This document shows, one piece after another, positions 8,275 to 16,010 of a stretch of 23,519 nucleotides of DNA (positions within the stretch are counted from its first letter, which is position 1; every line of letters begins with the position of its first letter). The position numbers were made by a program, and so were the translations under genes. This DNA is from Thermodesulfovibrio sp. GTDB lineage: Bacteria; Nitrospirota; Thermodesulfovibrionia; Thermodesulfovibrionales; Thermodesulfovibrionaceae. Below the pieces are notes generated by a model that did no database searches, was not told where the DNA came from, and saw nothing but the letters and a program-made list of their open reading frames with translations. The stretch is taken from positions 1 through 23,519 of the forward strand of contig JAOAGU010000012.1 in assembly GCA_026415595.1 (NCBI GenBank), given 5' to 3'.

Positions 8275-8310
8275 AAAAAAGTCTGTTTTCATCAAACCCT
8301 TCACAACAGA
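8275..8310 (-). terminator. Putative terminator of the glcD-glcF transcript
   Basis: On the minus strand TCTGTT (8310-8305) pairs with AACAGA (8287-8282) around a 17-nt loop and is followed by C and six T (8280-8275). The stem is short and AT-rich, so this is a weak candidate. It lies between the convergent deacetylase and glcF genes, where a terminator is expected. Confidence 0.4.
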
Positions 8311-8336
8311 TTTCGTATTCAAATATCTAAGTGAGT

Positions 8337-9644
8337 TTAATTCTTCTTTTCATCTTTCTCCGATTTATAAGACTGTGCCAATAAACTCACTGTATGGATA
8401 ACATTGCTAATTCCTTTAAATCTATGAAGACTTTCAAAAATCTCCATCATACAGGCAGGACAGCCTGTGCATACCACATCAGCTTCTGTAGTTTTTATAT
8501 CTTCTGTCTTGGTTTTAGCAATTTTAAGAGATGTGTCTACATTTGTTAGGTGATAACTTCCTCCACTACCACAACAGGCATCTGGTTTTTTCATTTCCAC
8601 AAAGGTAATTCCAGGAAGGCTTTTGAGAAGCTGTCTTGGTTCATTGAATACTTTCATAGATTTTCTAAGGTGACAGGAATCGTGATAGGTAATTTTAAGC
8701 TCAACCCTTCCTTTAGGAGGTTTCAATTGGATAGCTTTGAGGAGAAAAGTAGAGATATCATAGACTCTATTAGCCCATTTTTTAGCTTTTTCTTCATAAA
8801 AGGTTCTTTCCAGTAGTATAGGATATTCATTTTTTAAAGCACTTCCGCAGGAACCACAAACTGTAACAATTTGTTGCGCCTTTGTGTTTTCAAAGGCATC
8901 AATATTTTTCCTTGCCAGTTCTCTTGCTGTTTCTATATCTCCATGAACCAATACTGGCATACCACAGCAGTTCTGATTCTTAGGAGTTATGACTGTGACA
9001 TTGTTTTTTTTAAGCACATATATTAAGTCATCACCCACTTCTGGATAAAGATAGTTAACAGAACAACCTGTAAAAAAGATAGCTATAGTCTGAGATTTTT
9101 CGACCTGTATGATTTCTGATATTCTATCTCTAAAACTTTCCCGTGAAAGTTCTGGTAGGATAAATTGAGCATCAAATCTTTGACTTATTCCCTTTAGAAA
9201 CCCCTTCGGAGTTCTTTTTTTCTCACCTTCAGATTTAAGAAATAGACCTTGCAAAGCTGCAAAGGCTTTCATTCCTTTGTCAAACATTTCAGGATTTTTG
9301 AGTAAACCAAATAGGGCTTTTTTTATAAAAGGGAGTCCCTTTTTCTTAAATATGGCTGCTCTAAGACCAAGAATAATTCTATCAAATCGCACACCAGAAG
9401 GACACGCCATCATACATGACTTACATAAGAGGCAATTAAAAATAAGTTTTATCAGGGTTTCATCATCGATATTAATAGCATTTGAAAGGACTGCCTCTCC
9501 AAGGGCAATTTTACCTCGTGCCACAGAAGACTCTTTTTTTTCCACATTGTATACAGGACAGACAGCCATGCAATTTCCGCATTTCATACATCTTATTAAC
9601 TCTTTTTTGAGAGTTTCTATGTCATCAAAAACTGTCTTAGTCAA
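8337..9644 (-). CDS. glcF: Glycolate/D-lactate oxidase iron-sulfur subunit (GlcF-like)
   Basis: Electron-transfer subunit that takes electrons from the flavin subunit GlcD to the quinone pool. With a TTG start at 9644 it has 435 residues. Two ferredoxin-type 4Fe-4S motifs are present: Cys19, 22, 25, 29 (CMKCGNCMAVCP) and Cys70, 73, 76, 80 (CLLCKSCMMACP). Two CCG-type cysteine modules follow at Cys226-227 and Cys357-358. I prefer TTG 9644 because GGAAG lies about 7 bp before it and it starts one base after the glcD stop. A second TTG at 9665 would add seven residues. The true substrate of the pair could be glycolate, D-lactate or another 2-hydroxy acid. Confidence 0.88.
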   Translation of the reverse strand: MTKTVFDDIETLKKELIRCMKCGNCMAVCPVYNVEKKESSVARGKIALGEAVLSNAINIDDETLIKLIFNCLLCKSCMMACPSGVRFDRIILGLRAAIFKKKGLPFIKKALFGLLKNPEMFDKGMKAFAALQGLFLKSEGEKKRTPKGFLKGISQRFDAQFILPELSRESFRDRISEIIQVEKSQTIAIFFTGCSVNYLYPEVGDDLIYVLKKNNVTVITPKNQNCCGMPVLVHGDIETARELARKNIDAFENTKAQQIVTVCGSCGSALKNEYPILLERTFYEEKAKKWANRVYDISTFLLKAIQLKPPKGRVELKITYHDSCHLRKSMKVFNEPRQLLKSLPGITFVEMKKPDACCGSGGSYHLTNVDTSLKIAKTKTEDIKTTEADVVCTGCPACMMEIFESLHRFKGISNVIHTVSLLAQSYKSEKDEKKN

Positions 9645-9645
9645 T

Positions 9646-11037
9646 TTAATCTTCCATTGGAACAAGTTTACCAGGATTTAAAATATTATCTGGGTCAAGA
9701 GCTTGTTTTATCCGTCGAATGGTATCAATACCTGACCGTCCTATCTCACTCCTTAGATACTTAAGCTTGGCAACTCCAATACCATGTTCACCTGAGAGAG
9801 TTCCACCAAGTGAAAGAGCTTTTTCAAAAATTTCATCTACTGCTTTATGGAGTCTGTCCATCTCATCTTTGTCTGTAGGATCAACAAGAATGGTTGGATG
9901 GAGATTGCCATCACCAGCATGTCCAAAGGTTCCTATCATGAGATTATATTTTTTAGCGATATTTTGGATTGCAATGAGCATATCAACAAGAAAAGTTCTT
10001 GGAACAGTAGCATCTTCAAGAATGGTAGCAGGTTTTACTTGAGCTAATGCAGGAAGAGCAGCTCTTCGTGCTGTCCATAAAGAGTCTTTCTCTGCATCGG
10101 TTTCTGCAATTTTGGGTTTGCCATTGTTTTGCTGTATAATTTTTAAGCATGTTTTAGCTTCCCATTCAACTGAGTCTTTACCCATTCCATCAACTTCTAT
10201 TAGTAGCAGAGCTTCCACATCAGTAGGTAATCCTATCTTGGCGTAATTTTCAACTGTTTGGATGGTAACCTTATCCATTATTTCAAGTGTTGCAGGGATT
10301 ACATGATTTCTAATAATATCTGTTACAGTTTTTCCAGCGTTTTCAAGTTTATCAAAAAAGGCAATCAATACCCTATGATATTTTGGCGATGGTATGAGTT
10401 TGCATATTATTTCAGTTATTATTCCAAGTGTTCCTTCTGAGCCAACAAAAAGATGAGTGAAGTCGTAGGCAGTGACATTTTTCACTGTTTTACCACCGAA
10501 TCGAAAAATTTCACCTGTAGGCATTACAACTTCCATGCCCATTATATAATGTTTTGTAACCCCGTATTTTAATCCACGAAGACCTCCTGAGTTTTCAGCT
10601 ACAGAACCACCAATAGTTGCTGTTGCCATAGACCCAGGGTCAGGTGGATAGATTAGCCCGTATTTTGCAACAGCAGTATTTAAATCAGCAATAATTACAC
10701 CAGGCTGAACAGTTGCTGTAAGATTATCTGCGTCTATTTCAACTATTTTATTCATTTTCTGAAAGGAGACAACGACCCCTTTACTTAAAGGCACTGGACC
10801 ACCACTAAGGCATGTCCCTGCTCCTCTTGGATAAATGGGTGTTTTTGTTTGTCTTGCAAGGAATATTAATTCTTGTATTTGTTTTGTGTTCTGAGGGAAA
10901 ACTACCAAACTTGGTATTTCACGGGGGATTCCGGCAGTAGCATCATAACTGTAAGTTAGAAGTTCAGCCTTATCTGTAAGAACATTTTCATGACCAAAAA
11001 TAATTTTACATTGACTTATGAAGTTTTGATTAATCAT
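9646..11037 (-). CDS. glcD: FAD-linked 2-hydroxyacid dehydrogenase (GlcD/D-lactate dehydrogenase)
   Basis: Flavoprotein of 463 residues in the VAO/GlcD family, oxidising glycolate or D-lactate. The N-terminal FAD-binding domain has the PRGAGTCLSGG motif, TVQPGV, PPDPGS, GGSVAENSGG and GSEGTLGI. The C-terminal FAD-oxidase domain has GHAGDGNLHP with catalytic/metal His residues and GEHGIG. The ATG follows an AAGGAG Shine-Dalgarno by 5-6 bp. It ends one base before the preferred start of glcF, so the two form an operon. No separate GlcE-like subunit is present, which fits a GlcD-GlcF pair or a D-lactate dehydrogenase more than the three-subunit E. coli glycolate oxidase. A likely promoter and a strong palindrome lie upstream. 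Confidence 0.9.
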   Translation of the reverse strand: MINQNFISQCKIIFGHENVLTDKAELLTYSYDATAGIPREIPSLVVFPQNTKQIQELIFLARQTKTPIYPRGAGTCLSGGPVPLSKGVVVSFQKMNKIVEIDADNLTATVQPGVIIADLNTAVAKYGLIYPPDPGSMATATIGGSVAENSGGLRGLKYGVTKHYIMGMEVVMPTGEIFRFGGKTVKNVTAYDFTHLFVGSEGTLGIITEIICKLIPSPKYHRVLIAFFDKLENAGKTVTDIIRNHVIPATLEIMDKVTIQTVENYAKIGLPTDVEALLLIEVDGMGKDSVEWEAKTCLKIIQQNNGKPKIAETDAEKDSLWTARRAALPALAQVKPATILEDATVPRTFLVDMLIAIQNIAKKYNLMIGTFGHAGDGNLHPTILVDPTDKDEMDRLHKAVDEIFEKALSLGGTLSGEHGIGVAKLKYLRSEIGRSGIDTIRRIKQALDPDNILNPGKLVPMED

Positions 11038-11103
11038 TTTCCAACTCCTTAAAATAAGTTTTTTATTTTACGTAGTTTAGAGAGAGGGTTGCAAATCGGA
11101 AGA

Positions 11104-11109
11104 ATTATA
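11104..11109 (-). promoter_or_regulatory. Putative -10 box of glcD
   Basis: The minus strand reads a perfect TATAAT, placing transcription start near 11097 and giving a leader of about 60 nt with a good Shine-Dalgarno. The -35 position at 17-bp spacing reads GTAGGA, a poor match that falls inside the adjacent palindrome, as expected for a promoter governed by a regulator. Confidence 0.45.
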
Positions 11110-11114
11110 CACAG

Positions 11115-11134
11115 TTGTAAGAATATTCCTACAA
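11115..11134 (-). promoter_or_regulatory. 20-bp near-perfect palindrome, candidate operator of glcDF
   Basis: The plus strand reads TTGTAAGAAT then ATTCCTACAA. Nine of ten base pairs are symmetric (the tenth is a G/T-type mismatch), with a perfect GAATATTC core. It overlaps the argF stop codon and the -35 position of the putative glcD promoter. No T-tract follows on the minus strand, so it is a better operator than terminator. The binding protein is unknown; a GntR/FadR- or LysR-type acid-responsive regulator is possible. Confidence 0.45.
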
Positions 11135-12028
11135 ACTTAACAAAAACTCAAGGATAGCTTTTTCAGTATGAAGTCTGTTTTCTGCTTGGTCTAAAACAAC
11201 GCTTTGAGTTCCGTCAAGAACCTCATCAGTTATTTCTTCACCTCTATGGGCAGGTAGGCAGTGCATTACTATCGCATCTGCTTTTGCATGCCTTATTAAA
11301 TCAGAGTTTACCTGAAAGTTTTTGAATTTTTCTTTTTTGTAGGCGTTGCGTTCCTCTCCCATACTGAGCCAAACATCTGTGTATATAACATCGGCATCTA
11401 AAACTGCTTCAAGAGGTTCATTTAAAAGATTTATTTCAGTTAAATCTTTTGCCTTTTCTACAGATTCTTCAAGAGGTTCAAAGCCATGAGGAGTAGCTAT
11501 GTTGATTTTTAATCCAGCTAATGCTGAGGCTTCAATAAGAGAGTTAGCAACATTGTTTCCATCTCCAATATAGGCAATTTTAATTCCCTCAATCTTTCCT
11601 TTTTTCTCAAGGATTGTCATTATATCTGCCATTGCCTGACAGGGATGATGAAGATCAGTAAGAGCATTTATAACTGGAACATCTGACCATTTTGCAAACT
11701 CTTCTATTGTGTTATGGGAAAATGTTCTTATTACAACAGCATTTAAATAACGAGAAAGAACCTGAGCAGTGTCTTTTATTGTCTCACCTCGTGAAAGTTG
11801 TAAATCTTTCGGGCTTAAATACACAGGATGTCCACCAAGTTGATAAATAGCTACTTCAAAGGAAATTCTTGTTCTTGTTGAGGGTTTTTCAAAAATCATA
11901 CCAATACTTTTTCCAATGAGTGGACATTTTAAGTAATCTTTACCAGATTTAAGTTCTATAGCTCTTTTTATTAAAAAAAGAAATTCTTCTTTATTAAAAT
12001 CAAATACTCTCAGGTAGTCTCTTTTCAA
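11129..12028 (-). CDS. argF: Ornithine carbamoyltransferase
   Basis: Makes citrulline from ornithine and carbamoyl phosphate in arginine synthesis. The 299-residue protein carries the carbamoyl-phosphate loop STRTR (residues 50-54), HPCQAMAD, the GDGNNVANS segment and the ornithine-site HCLPAHRG. Length is typical. The start is TTG at 12028, supported by an AAGGAGG Shine-Dalgarno at the right distance and by overlap with the argD stop (TTGA). Pairing with argD points to the biosynthetic enzyme rather than a catabolic one of the arginine deiminase route. Confidence 0.96.
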   Translation of the reverse strand: MKRDYLRVFDFNKEEFLFLIKRAIELKSGKDYLKCPLIGKSIGMIFEKPSTRTRISFEVAIYQLGGHPVYLSPKDLQLSRGETIKDTAQVLSRYLNAVVIRTFSHNTIEEFAKWSDVPVINALTDLHHPCQAMADIMTILEKKGKIEGIKIAYIGDGNNVANSLIEASALAGLKINIATPHGFEPLEESVEKAKDLTEINLLNEPLEAVLDADVIYTDVWLSMGEERNAYKKEKFKNFQVNSDLIRHAKADAIVMHCLPAHRGEEITDEVLDGTQSVVLDQAENRLHTEKAILEFLLSL

Positions 12029-13230
12029 TCTACAACCTCCTTAAGCACCCTATCCAGAATTGATATTGCCTCATCTATGTCATCTTTTTCAATAATCAAA
12101 GGAGGAGTAAATCTAAGTACAGTGCCATCTCCTGCTGTTCCTATTAGCAGCCCATTTTCTATGCATTTCTTTACTACTTCTTCCCCGCTAAAGTTTAACT
12201 CAACTCCTATAAGAAGTCCTATTCCTCTTATTTCTCTTATTTTTTTAGGATGTTTTTCTTTTATTGAATTGAGTTTTTTAATAAAATATCTGGACATTCT
12301 CTGACAGTAGTCAAGTAAATATCCATCTTCAAGTAGTGTTTCAAGGGTTGCTACAGCAGAAGCACATGCTACAGGGTTTCCACCAAATGTAGAAGCATGT
12401 GTTTTCGGTGCAAAAGCATTAGCAATTTCCTCTTTTGTAAGTATAGCTCCTATCGGAATTCCTCCGCCAAGTCCTTTTGCAAGTGTCACGATATCAGGTT
12501 CAACTCCAAAATGTTCATAGGCAAAGAGCTTTCCTGTTCTACCTATTCCTGTTTGGATTTCATCGAGAATAAGTAGAATACCCTCTTTGTCACATATATC
12601 TCTTACCTTACGCAGATAGTTTTTATCGGGAACATTTACACCTCCCTCTGCCTGAATGGGTTCAAGAATAATAGCACAAGTTTTGTCAGTTATGGCACTT
12701 TCAATTGCATGAATATCGTTGAAAGGAACAAATTTTATCCCTTCTAAAAGAGGCTCAAAGCCATGATGATATTTTTTTTGTCCTGTTACACTGAGACTTC
12801 CAAAAGTTCTACCATGAAAGGAATTGTATGCAGATATGAATTCATAACGGTCATTGCCAAATTTATTTTTCATGTATATTCTTGAAAGTTTCAACGCTCC
12901 TTCATTTGCTTCTGTGCCAGAATTACAAAAAAATACTCTGTCTGCAAAAGAATTTTTTATTAATATTTTAGCAAGATTAAGTTGAGGTTCATTGTAGTAA
13001 AGATTTGATACATGGATCAATCTTTGAACTTGTTTTTGAACTGCGAGAACGACTTTTCTTGGGCAGTGACCAAGTATATTTACTGCAATTCCTGCAAGAA
13101 AATCAAGATATTCCTTATCATTTACATCCCATACTCTTACACCACGTCCTTTTCTTAGTACTATTGGATATCTTGAGTAGGTAGGCATAAGAAGTTTTTC
13201 CGAAATTTTTATAATTTCCTTTTCTTCCAT
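12025..13230 (-). CDS. argD: Acetylornithine aminotransferase
   Basis: PLP-dependent class III aminotransferase of the arginine pathway, converting N-acetylglutamate semialdehyde to N-acetylornithine. The 401 residues include FCNSGTEANEGALKL, the AYNSFHGRT loop, EPIQAEGG, LILDEIQTGIGRTG and the PLP lysine Lys252 in LAKGLGGGIPIGA. Succinyldiaminopimelate or ornithine transamination is a common second activity of the family. It leads the argD-argF operon. The ATG at 13230 has no Shine-Dalgarno, and an extended -10 element ends 8 bp upstream of it, so the message may be leaderless or nearly so. No ArgR-type box (two facing TGAAT-like half-sites) is evident upstream. Confidence 0.95.
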   Translation of the reverse strand: MEEKEIIKISEKLLMPTYSRYPIVLRKGRGVRVWDVNDKEYLDFLAGIAVNILGHCPRKVVLAVQKQVQRLIHVSNLYYNEPQLNLAKILIKNSFADRVFFCNSGTEANEGALKLSRIYMKNKFGNDRYEFISAYNSFHGRTFGSLSVTGQKKYHHGFEPLLEGIKFVPFNDIHAIESAITDKTCAIILEPIQAEGGVNVPDKNYLRKVRDICDKEGILLILDEIQTGIGRTGKLFAYEHFGVEPDIVTLAKGLGGGIPIGAILTKEEIANAFAPKTHASTFGGNPVACASAVATLETLLEDGYLLDYCQRMSRYFIKKLNSIKEKHPKKIREIRGIGLLIGVELNFSGEEVVKKCIENGLLIGTAGDGTVLRFTPPLIIEKDDIDEAISILDRVLKEVVD

Positions 13231-13238
13231 AAAGTGTT

Positions 13239-13247
13239 ATATTACCA
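13239..13247 (-). promoter_or_regulatory. Putative extended -10 promoter of argD-argF
   Basis: The minus strand reads TGG-TAATAT, matching TGnTAnnnT. The expected transcription start is about 13232, two bases before the argD ATG. It mirrors the divergent element at 13264-13272, together forming TACCAT...ATGGTA (13243-13248 and 13263-13268). Confidence 0.4.
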
Positions 13248-13263
13248 TAAATTTTAAAGTTAA

Positions 13264-13272
13264 TGGTATAAT
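13264..13272 (+). promoter_or_regulatory. Putative extended -10 promoter of the folate operon
   Basis: TGG-TATAAT is a full extended -10 consensus. The -35 position is poor, which is tolerated by extended -10 promoters. Transcription would start near 13279 and give a leader of about 109 nt before the cyclo-ligase ATG at 13388. Confidence 0.45.
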
Positions 13273-13290
13273 TTAAAATGTTGATTATTG

Positions 13291-13335
13291 GAAATCTTTT
13301 GAAATTTCTCGCTTCTTTCGGAATTACAAAAAGAG
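13291..13335 (+). repeat. Degenerate copy of a dispersed intergenic repeat (REP/MITE-like)
   Basis: The stretch around GAAATTTCTCGCTTC-TTTCGGAATTACAAAAAG resembles the family of short dispersed repeats of the form TTTCTCGCTTCGCTCGGAATGACA seen between genes of many bacteria. These often produce spurious proteins with VIPKEARNF-like ends, and exactly such a frame appears on the minus strand here. Several mismatches suggest a decayed copy. Identification is from memory of the consensus; only one copy is visible in this window. Confidence 0.4.
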
Positions 13336-13387
13336 GCATTGAGCCTTAATAATGACACGGGAAGAGAGATTTTAGCCAGATTTAGCT

Positions 13388-13939
13388 ATGAATAAAAAAG
13401 AAATAAGAAAAAAAATTCTTGATATGAGAAACAATATAGAAAAAGAGATAAAAAAACAGAAAGATGAAAAAATAACTATGAGCTTTACAGATTTACTTTT
13501 GAAAAATAGTATTAAATCAGTTCTTCTATATGCATCCTTTGGAAGTGAGGTAGATACGTGGAAGATTTTCCAATTTTGCCTTGAAAATTCAATAAAAACA
13601 GCCTTTCCAAAAGTTAGTAGCAATCATTTAGAACTTTTCTGGATAAACAGCAAAGAACAGCTATCTCATGGATATAAATCTATTCTTGAACCTTATGAAG
13701 GAATAAAGGCATCTATTGATGAAATAGAAGTTATGGTAGTTCCTGGGATAGCATTTGACAGCAGATGTTTCAGAATCGGATATGGTGGTGGTTTTTATGA
13801 TAGAGTTCTTTCTAACAGAAAAGGATTAGCCATAGGATTGGCTTATGAAGAGCAGATGATTAATCAAATTCCAATAGACCCCTTTGACGAAAAAGTTGAT
13901 TTAATAATTACTGATGAAAGGATGATAAGCTGTGTTTGA
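13388..13939 (+). CDS. fau: 5-formyltetrahydrofolate cyclo-ligase
   Basis: ATP-dependent enzyme that converts 5-formyl-THF to 5,10-methenyl-THF, returning a stored folate to the C1 pool. The 183-residue protein has the family layout: an N-terminal basic Lys/Arg-rich stretch starting NKKEIRKKI, FGSEVDT near residue 55, MVVPGIAFD and the nucleotide-binding RIGYGGGFYDR. It heads the folate block and its end overlaps folE by 8 bp. The ATG has no Shine-Dalgarno nearby; a purine-rich GGGAAGAGAG lies about 20 bp off, too far to be used. No other start fits the conserved N-terminus. Confidence 0.9.
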   Translation: MNKKEIRKKILDMRNNIEKEIKKQKDEKITMSFTDLLLKNSIKSVLLYASFGSEVDTWKIFQFCLENSIKTAFPKVSSNHLELFWINSKEQLSHGYKSILEPYEGIKASIDEIEVMVVPGIAFDSRCFRIGYGGGFYDRVLSNRKGLAIGLAYEEQMINQIPIDPFDEKVDLIITDERMISCV

Positions 13940-14498
13940 TAGAAAAAAGATTGAAGAAGGAGTAAAGTTGATTTTAGAGGGTATAGGAGAGAGTCTTGAT
14001 AGACCAGGAATTAAGGATACACCCCAACGTATTGCGAGAATGTTTGAGGAGATTTTTAAAGGTTTACTTCCTCCAGATGATGATTTATTAAAATGCATTA
14101 AAGGAGAGACACATGATGAAATGGTGTTAATAAGGAATATCCCATTTTACTCCATATGTGAACATCATCTTTTACCGTTTTTTGGTTTTGCCCATATTGC
14201 TTATATTCCAGATGGCAAAATTGTTGGATTAAGTGAACTTCCCAAGGCTCTTGATTATCTTGCAAAAAGACCTCAGGTTCAGGAAAGGCTAACAAGTCAG
14301 TTGGCTAATTTGTTAATGGAAAAGTTAAAACCAAAGGGGTGCATGATTGTTATTGAAGCAGAACATCTTTGTATGAGCATGAGAGGAATAAAAAAACCAG
14401 GAGCTAAAACAGTTACCTCTGCGGTAAGAGGTATTTTTAGAAAAAGTCAGGCTACTCGTCAGGAAGCACTGGAATTACTTAACAGAAAGGAGGAATAA
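13932..14498 (+). CDS. folE: GTP cyclohydrolase I
   Basis: First step of tetrahydrofolate synthesis, GTP to 7,8-dihydroneopterin triphosphate. Zinc ligands Cys76 and His79 (CEHHLLPF) and Cys147 (HLCMSMRG) are present, as are GLSELPK, RPQVQERLT and KKPGAKTVTSAVRG. The length of 188 residues is normal. The start is GTG 13932, inside the last codons of the cyclo-ligase, with AAAGGA upstream. The stop TAA shares its last base with the folD ATG (TAATG). It lies between two C1-folate genes, so pterin supply appears co-regulated with C1 use. Confidence 0.96.
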   Translation: MFDRKKIEEGVKLILEGIGESLDRPGIKDTPQRIARMFEEIFKGLLPPDDDLLKCIKGETHDEMVLIRNIPFYSICEHHLLPFFGFAHIAYIPDGKIVGLSELPKALDYLAKRPQVQERLTSQLANLLMEKLKPKGCMIVIEAEHLCMSMRGIKKPGAKTVTSAVRGIFRKSQATRQEALELLNRKEE

Positions 14499-15355
14499 TG
14501 AGTGTTACATTAATGAATGGGAAATTTATTGCATCCATAATTAAAGAAGACATAAAAATTGAGGTGGAAGAGTTAAAAAGAAAAGGGATTAATCCTTGTT
14601 TAGCAGTAATACTTGTTGGTGATAATAAAGCCTCAGAGAAATATGTCTCTTTGAAAGAAAAGACCTGTAAAGAATTAGGTATTAAAAGTTTGATATTTAA
14701 TTTTTCTAATGAAACTGGGGAGGAGGATATAGTAAACTTAATTGAGGAATTGAATCGTAACGATTCTATTAACGGAATTCTCATTCAACTGCCATTGCCT
14801 AAGCACATAAATCAGCACACTATCTTACAGAAAATAGATCCTTTTAAAGACGTTGACGGTTTTACTCCCTATTGTCTTGGTAGACTTTTAATGGATAATC
14901 CACTTTTCATCCCTTGCACCCCAAAGGGAATAATAAGAATGCTTAATATTTATGAAATAGAAATAGAAAGAAAAAGTGCCGTTGTCATTGGAAGAAGTAT
15001 TATAGTTGGGAAACCTCTTTCTCTGCTTTTATTAAGAAAAAATGCTACTGTTACTTTATGTCACAGTAAAACTAATAGACTTGAAGATATAACCAAAAAA
15101 GCGGATATTTTATGTGTTGCTATAGGAAAACCAAATTTTATAACTGCTGAGATGGTTAAGGAAGGTGCTGTTGTTATTGATATTGGAGTAAATATAACAG
15201 ATGATGGAAAAGTTGTTGGTGATGTAGAGTTTGAAAAAGTGAAAGAAAAAGTTTCTTATATTACTCCTGTTCCCGGAGGAGTAGGACCTATGACTATAGC
15301 TATGCTAATGGAAAATACGCTTTATGCTACAAAAATTCAGAAGGGATTAATCTAA
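14498..15355 (+). CDS. folD: Bifunctional methylene-THF dehydrogenase / methenyl-THF cyclohydrolase
   Basis: Interconverts 10-formyl-, methenyl- and methylene-THF with NADP or NAD. The 285 residues include the catalytic Tyr49/Lys53 motif (YVSLK), QLPLPKH, the DVDGF motif, PCTPKGI, the Rossmann segment VVIGRSIIVGKP and PVPGGVGPMT. A strong AAGGAGGA Shine-Dalgarno precedes the ATG. It overlaps metV by one base (TAATG). With metV-metF next door it forms the methylene part of the methyl branch, usable in the Wood-Ljungdahl direction or in reverse. Confidence 0.97.
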   Translation: MSVTLMNGKFIASIIKEDIKIEVEELKRKGINPCLAVILVGDNKASEKYVSLKEKTCKELGIKSLIFNFSNETGEEDIVNLIEELNRNDSINGILIQLPLPKHINQHTILQKIDPFKDVDGFTPYCLGRLLMDNPLFIPCTPKGIIRMLNIYEIEIERKSAVVIGRSIIVGKPLSLLLLRKNATVTLCHSKTNRLEDITKKADILCVAIGKPNFITAEMVKEGAVVIDIGVNITDDGKVVGDVEFEKVKEKVSYITPVPGGVGPMTIAMLMENTLYATKIQKGLI

Positions 15356-16008
15356 TGATTGTCACAAAACAGAAAACAGCCGAAGAAATTTCAAATTATA
15401 TTCTTCAATATAAATCATTTTTTTTAGTTGGATGTTCTGAATGTGCTACTTTATGTGGAACTGGGGATGAAGATGCTATTTTAAATTTGAAAGAATGGCT
15501 GGAAAAAGAAGGTAAGAGAGTGACTGGCTGGTTTATAGCAAAAACAGGTTGTCAGATTCTTGGTACAAAAAGAGAATTATCTGGATATAAACAGCTTTTG
15601 GAAGAAGCTGATTGCATTTTAGTTCTTTCCTGCGGAGCAGGCACACAAACTTTAAATGAATTTTTTGAGGACAAACCGGTTATTCCAGTAAATGATACTT
15701 TATTTATTGGAAATATGCGACGATTTAAAGAATTTGAGGAGAAATGTAAAGCCTGTGGTGAATGTTTTCTTGCGATTACTGGTGTTTGCATAATTACTTT
15801 ATGTCCTAAATCAATGCTTAACGGACCATGTGGTGGATATAAGGATGGAAATTGTGAGGTTAATTTTCATAGAAAATGTGCATGGCTCATAGCATTTGAT
15901 ATTTTACAGAAAAGAGGGCTAATTGATAAATTTTATGAGAGTTTTCTTGGACCGAAGGACTGGTCAAAGGCTAATTCGCCAAGAAATTATAGTGTCAAGG
16001 AGAGGTAA
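15355..16008 (+). CDS. metV: MetV, cysteine-rich partner of methylene-THF reductase
   Basis: The 217 residues match the methylene-THF reductase C-terminal domain family (MetV), known from acetogens, where MetV pairs with MetF and links the reaction to ferredoxin- or NADH-dependent partners. The N-terminal half is Rossmann-like with a Cys cluster (GCSECATLCGTG) and KTGCQILGT. The C-terminal half has CKACGECF, a TLCPK segment, GPCGG, GNCEV and a final RKCAW, a pattern fit for Fe-S or zinc binding. It sits between folD and metF, overlapping folD by one base and ending two bases before metF. Neither hdrA, rnfC2 nor other electron-partner genes are in view. Confidence 0.88.
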   Translation: MIVTKQKTAEEISNYILQYKSFFLVGCSECATLCGTGDEDAILNLKEWLEKEGKRVTGWFIAKTGCQILGTKRELSGYKQLLEEADCILVLSCGAGTQTLNEFFEDKPVIPVNDTLFIGNMRRFKEFEEKCKACGECFLAITGVCIITLCPKSMLNGPCGGYKDGNCEVNFHRKCAWLIAFDILQKRGLIDKFYESFLGPKDWSKANSPRNYSVKER

Positions 16009-16010
16009 CT

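Noticed and set aside
8263..8336. Possible tRNA in the 74-bp gap between convergent genes
   Set aside because: No acceptor stem, TTCGA loop or CCA pattern; only a weak terminator hairpin is seen.
9277..9681. 134-residue frame on the plus strand
   Set aside because: Antisense to glcF, whose Fe-S motifs are intact; no domain or Shine-Dalgarno support.
13118..13339. 73-residue minus-strand frame with a VIPKEARNF-like start
   Set aside because: Overlaps the start of argD in another frame, and its N-terminus is the translation of a dispersed repeat, a known source of false genes.
13279..13387. Possible folate (THF) riboswitch in the leader of the folate operon
   Set aside because: I looked for conserved THF-aptamer elements and found none; the region is mostly a decayed repeat.
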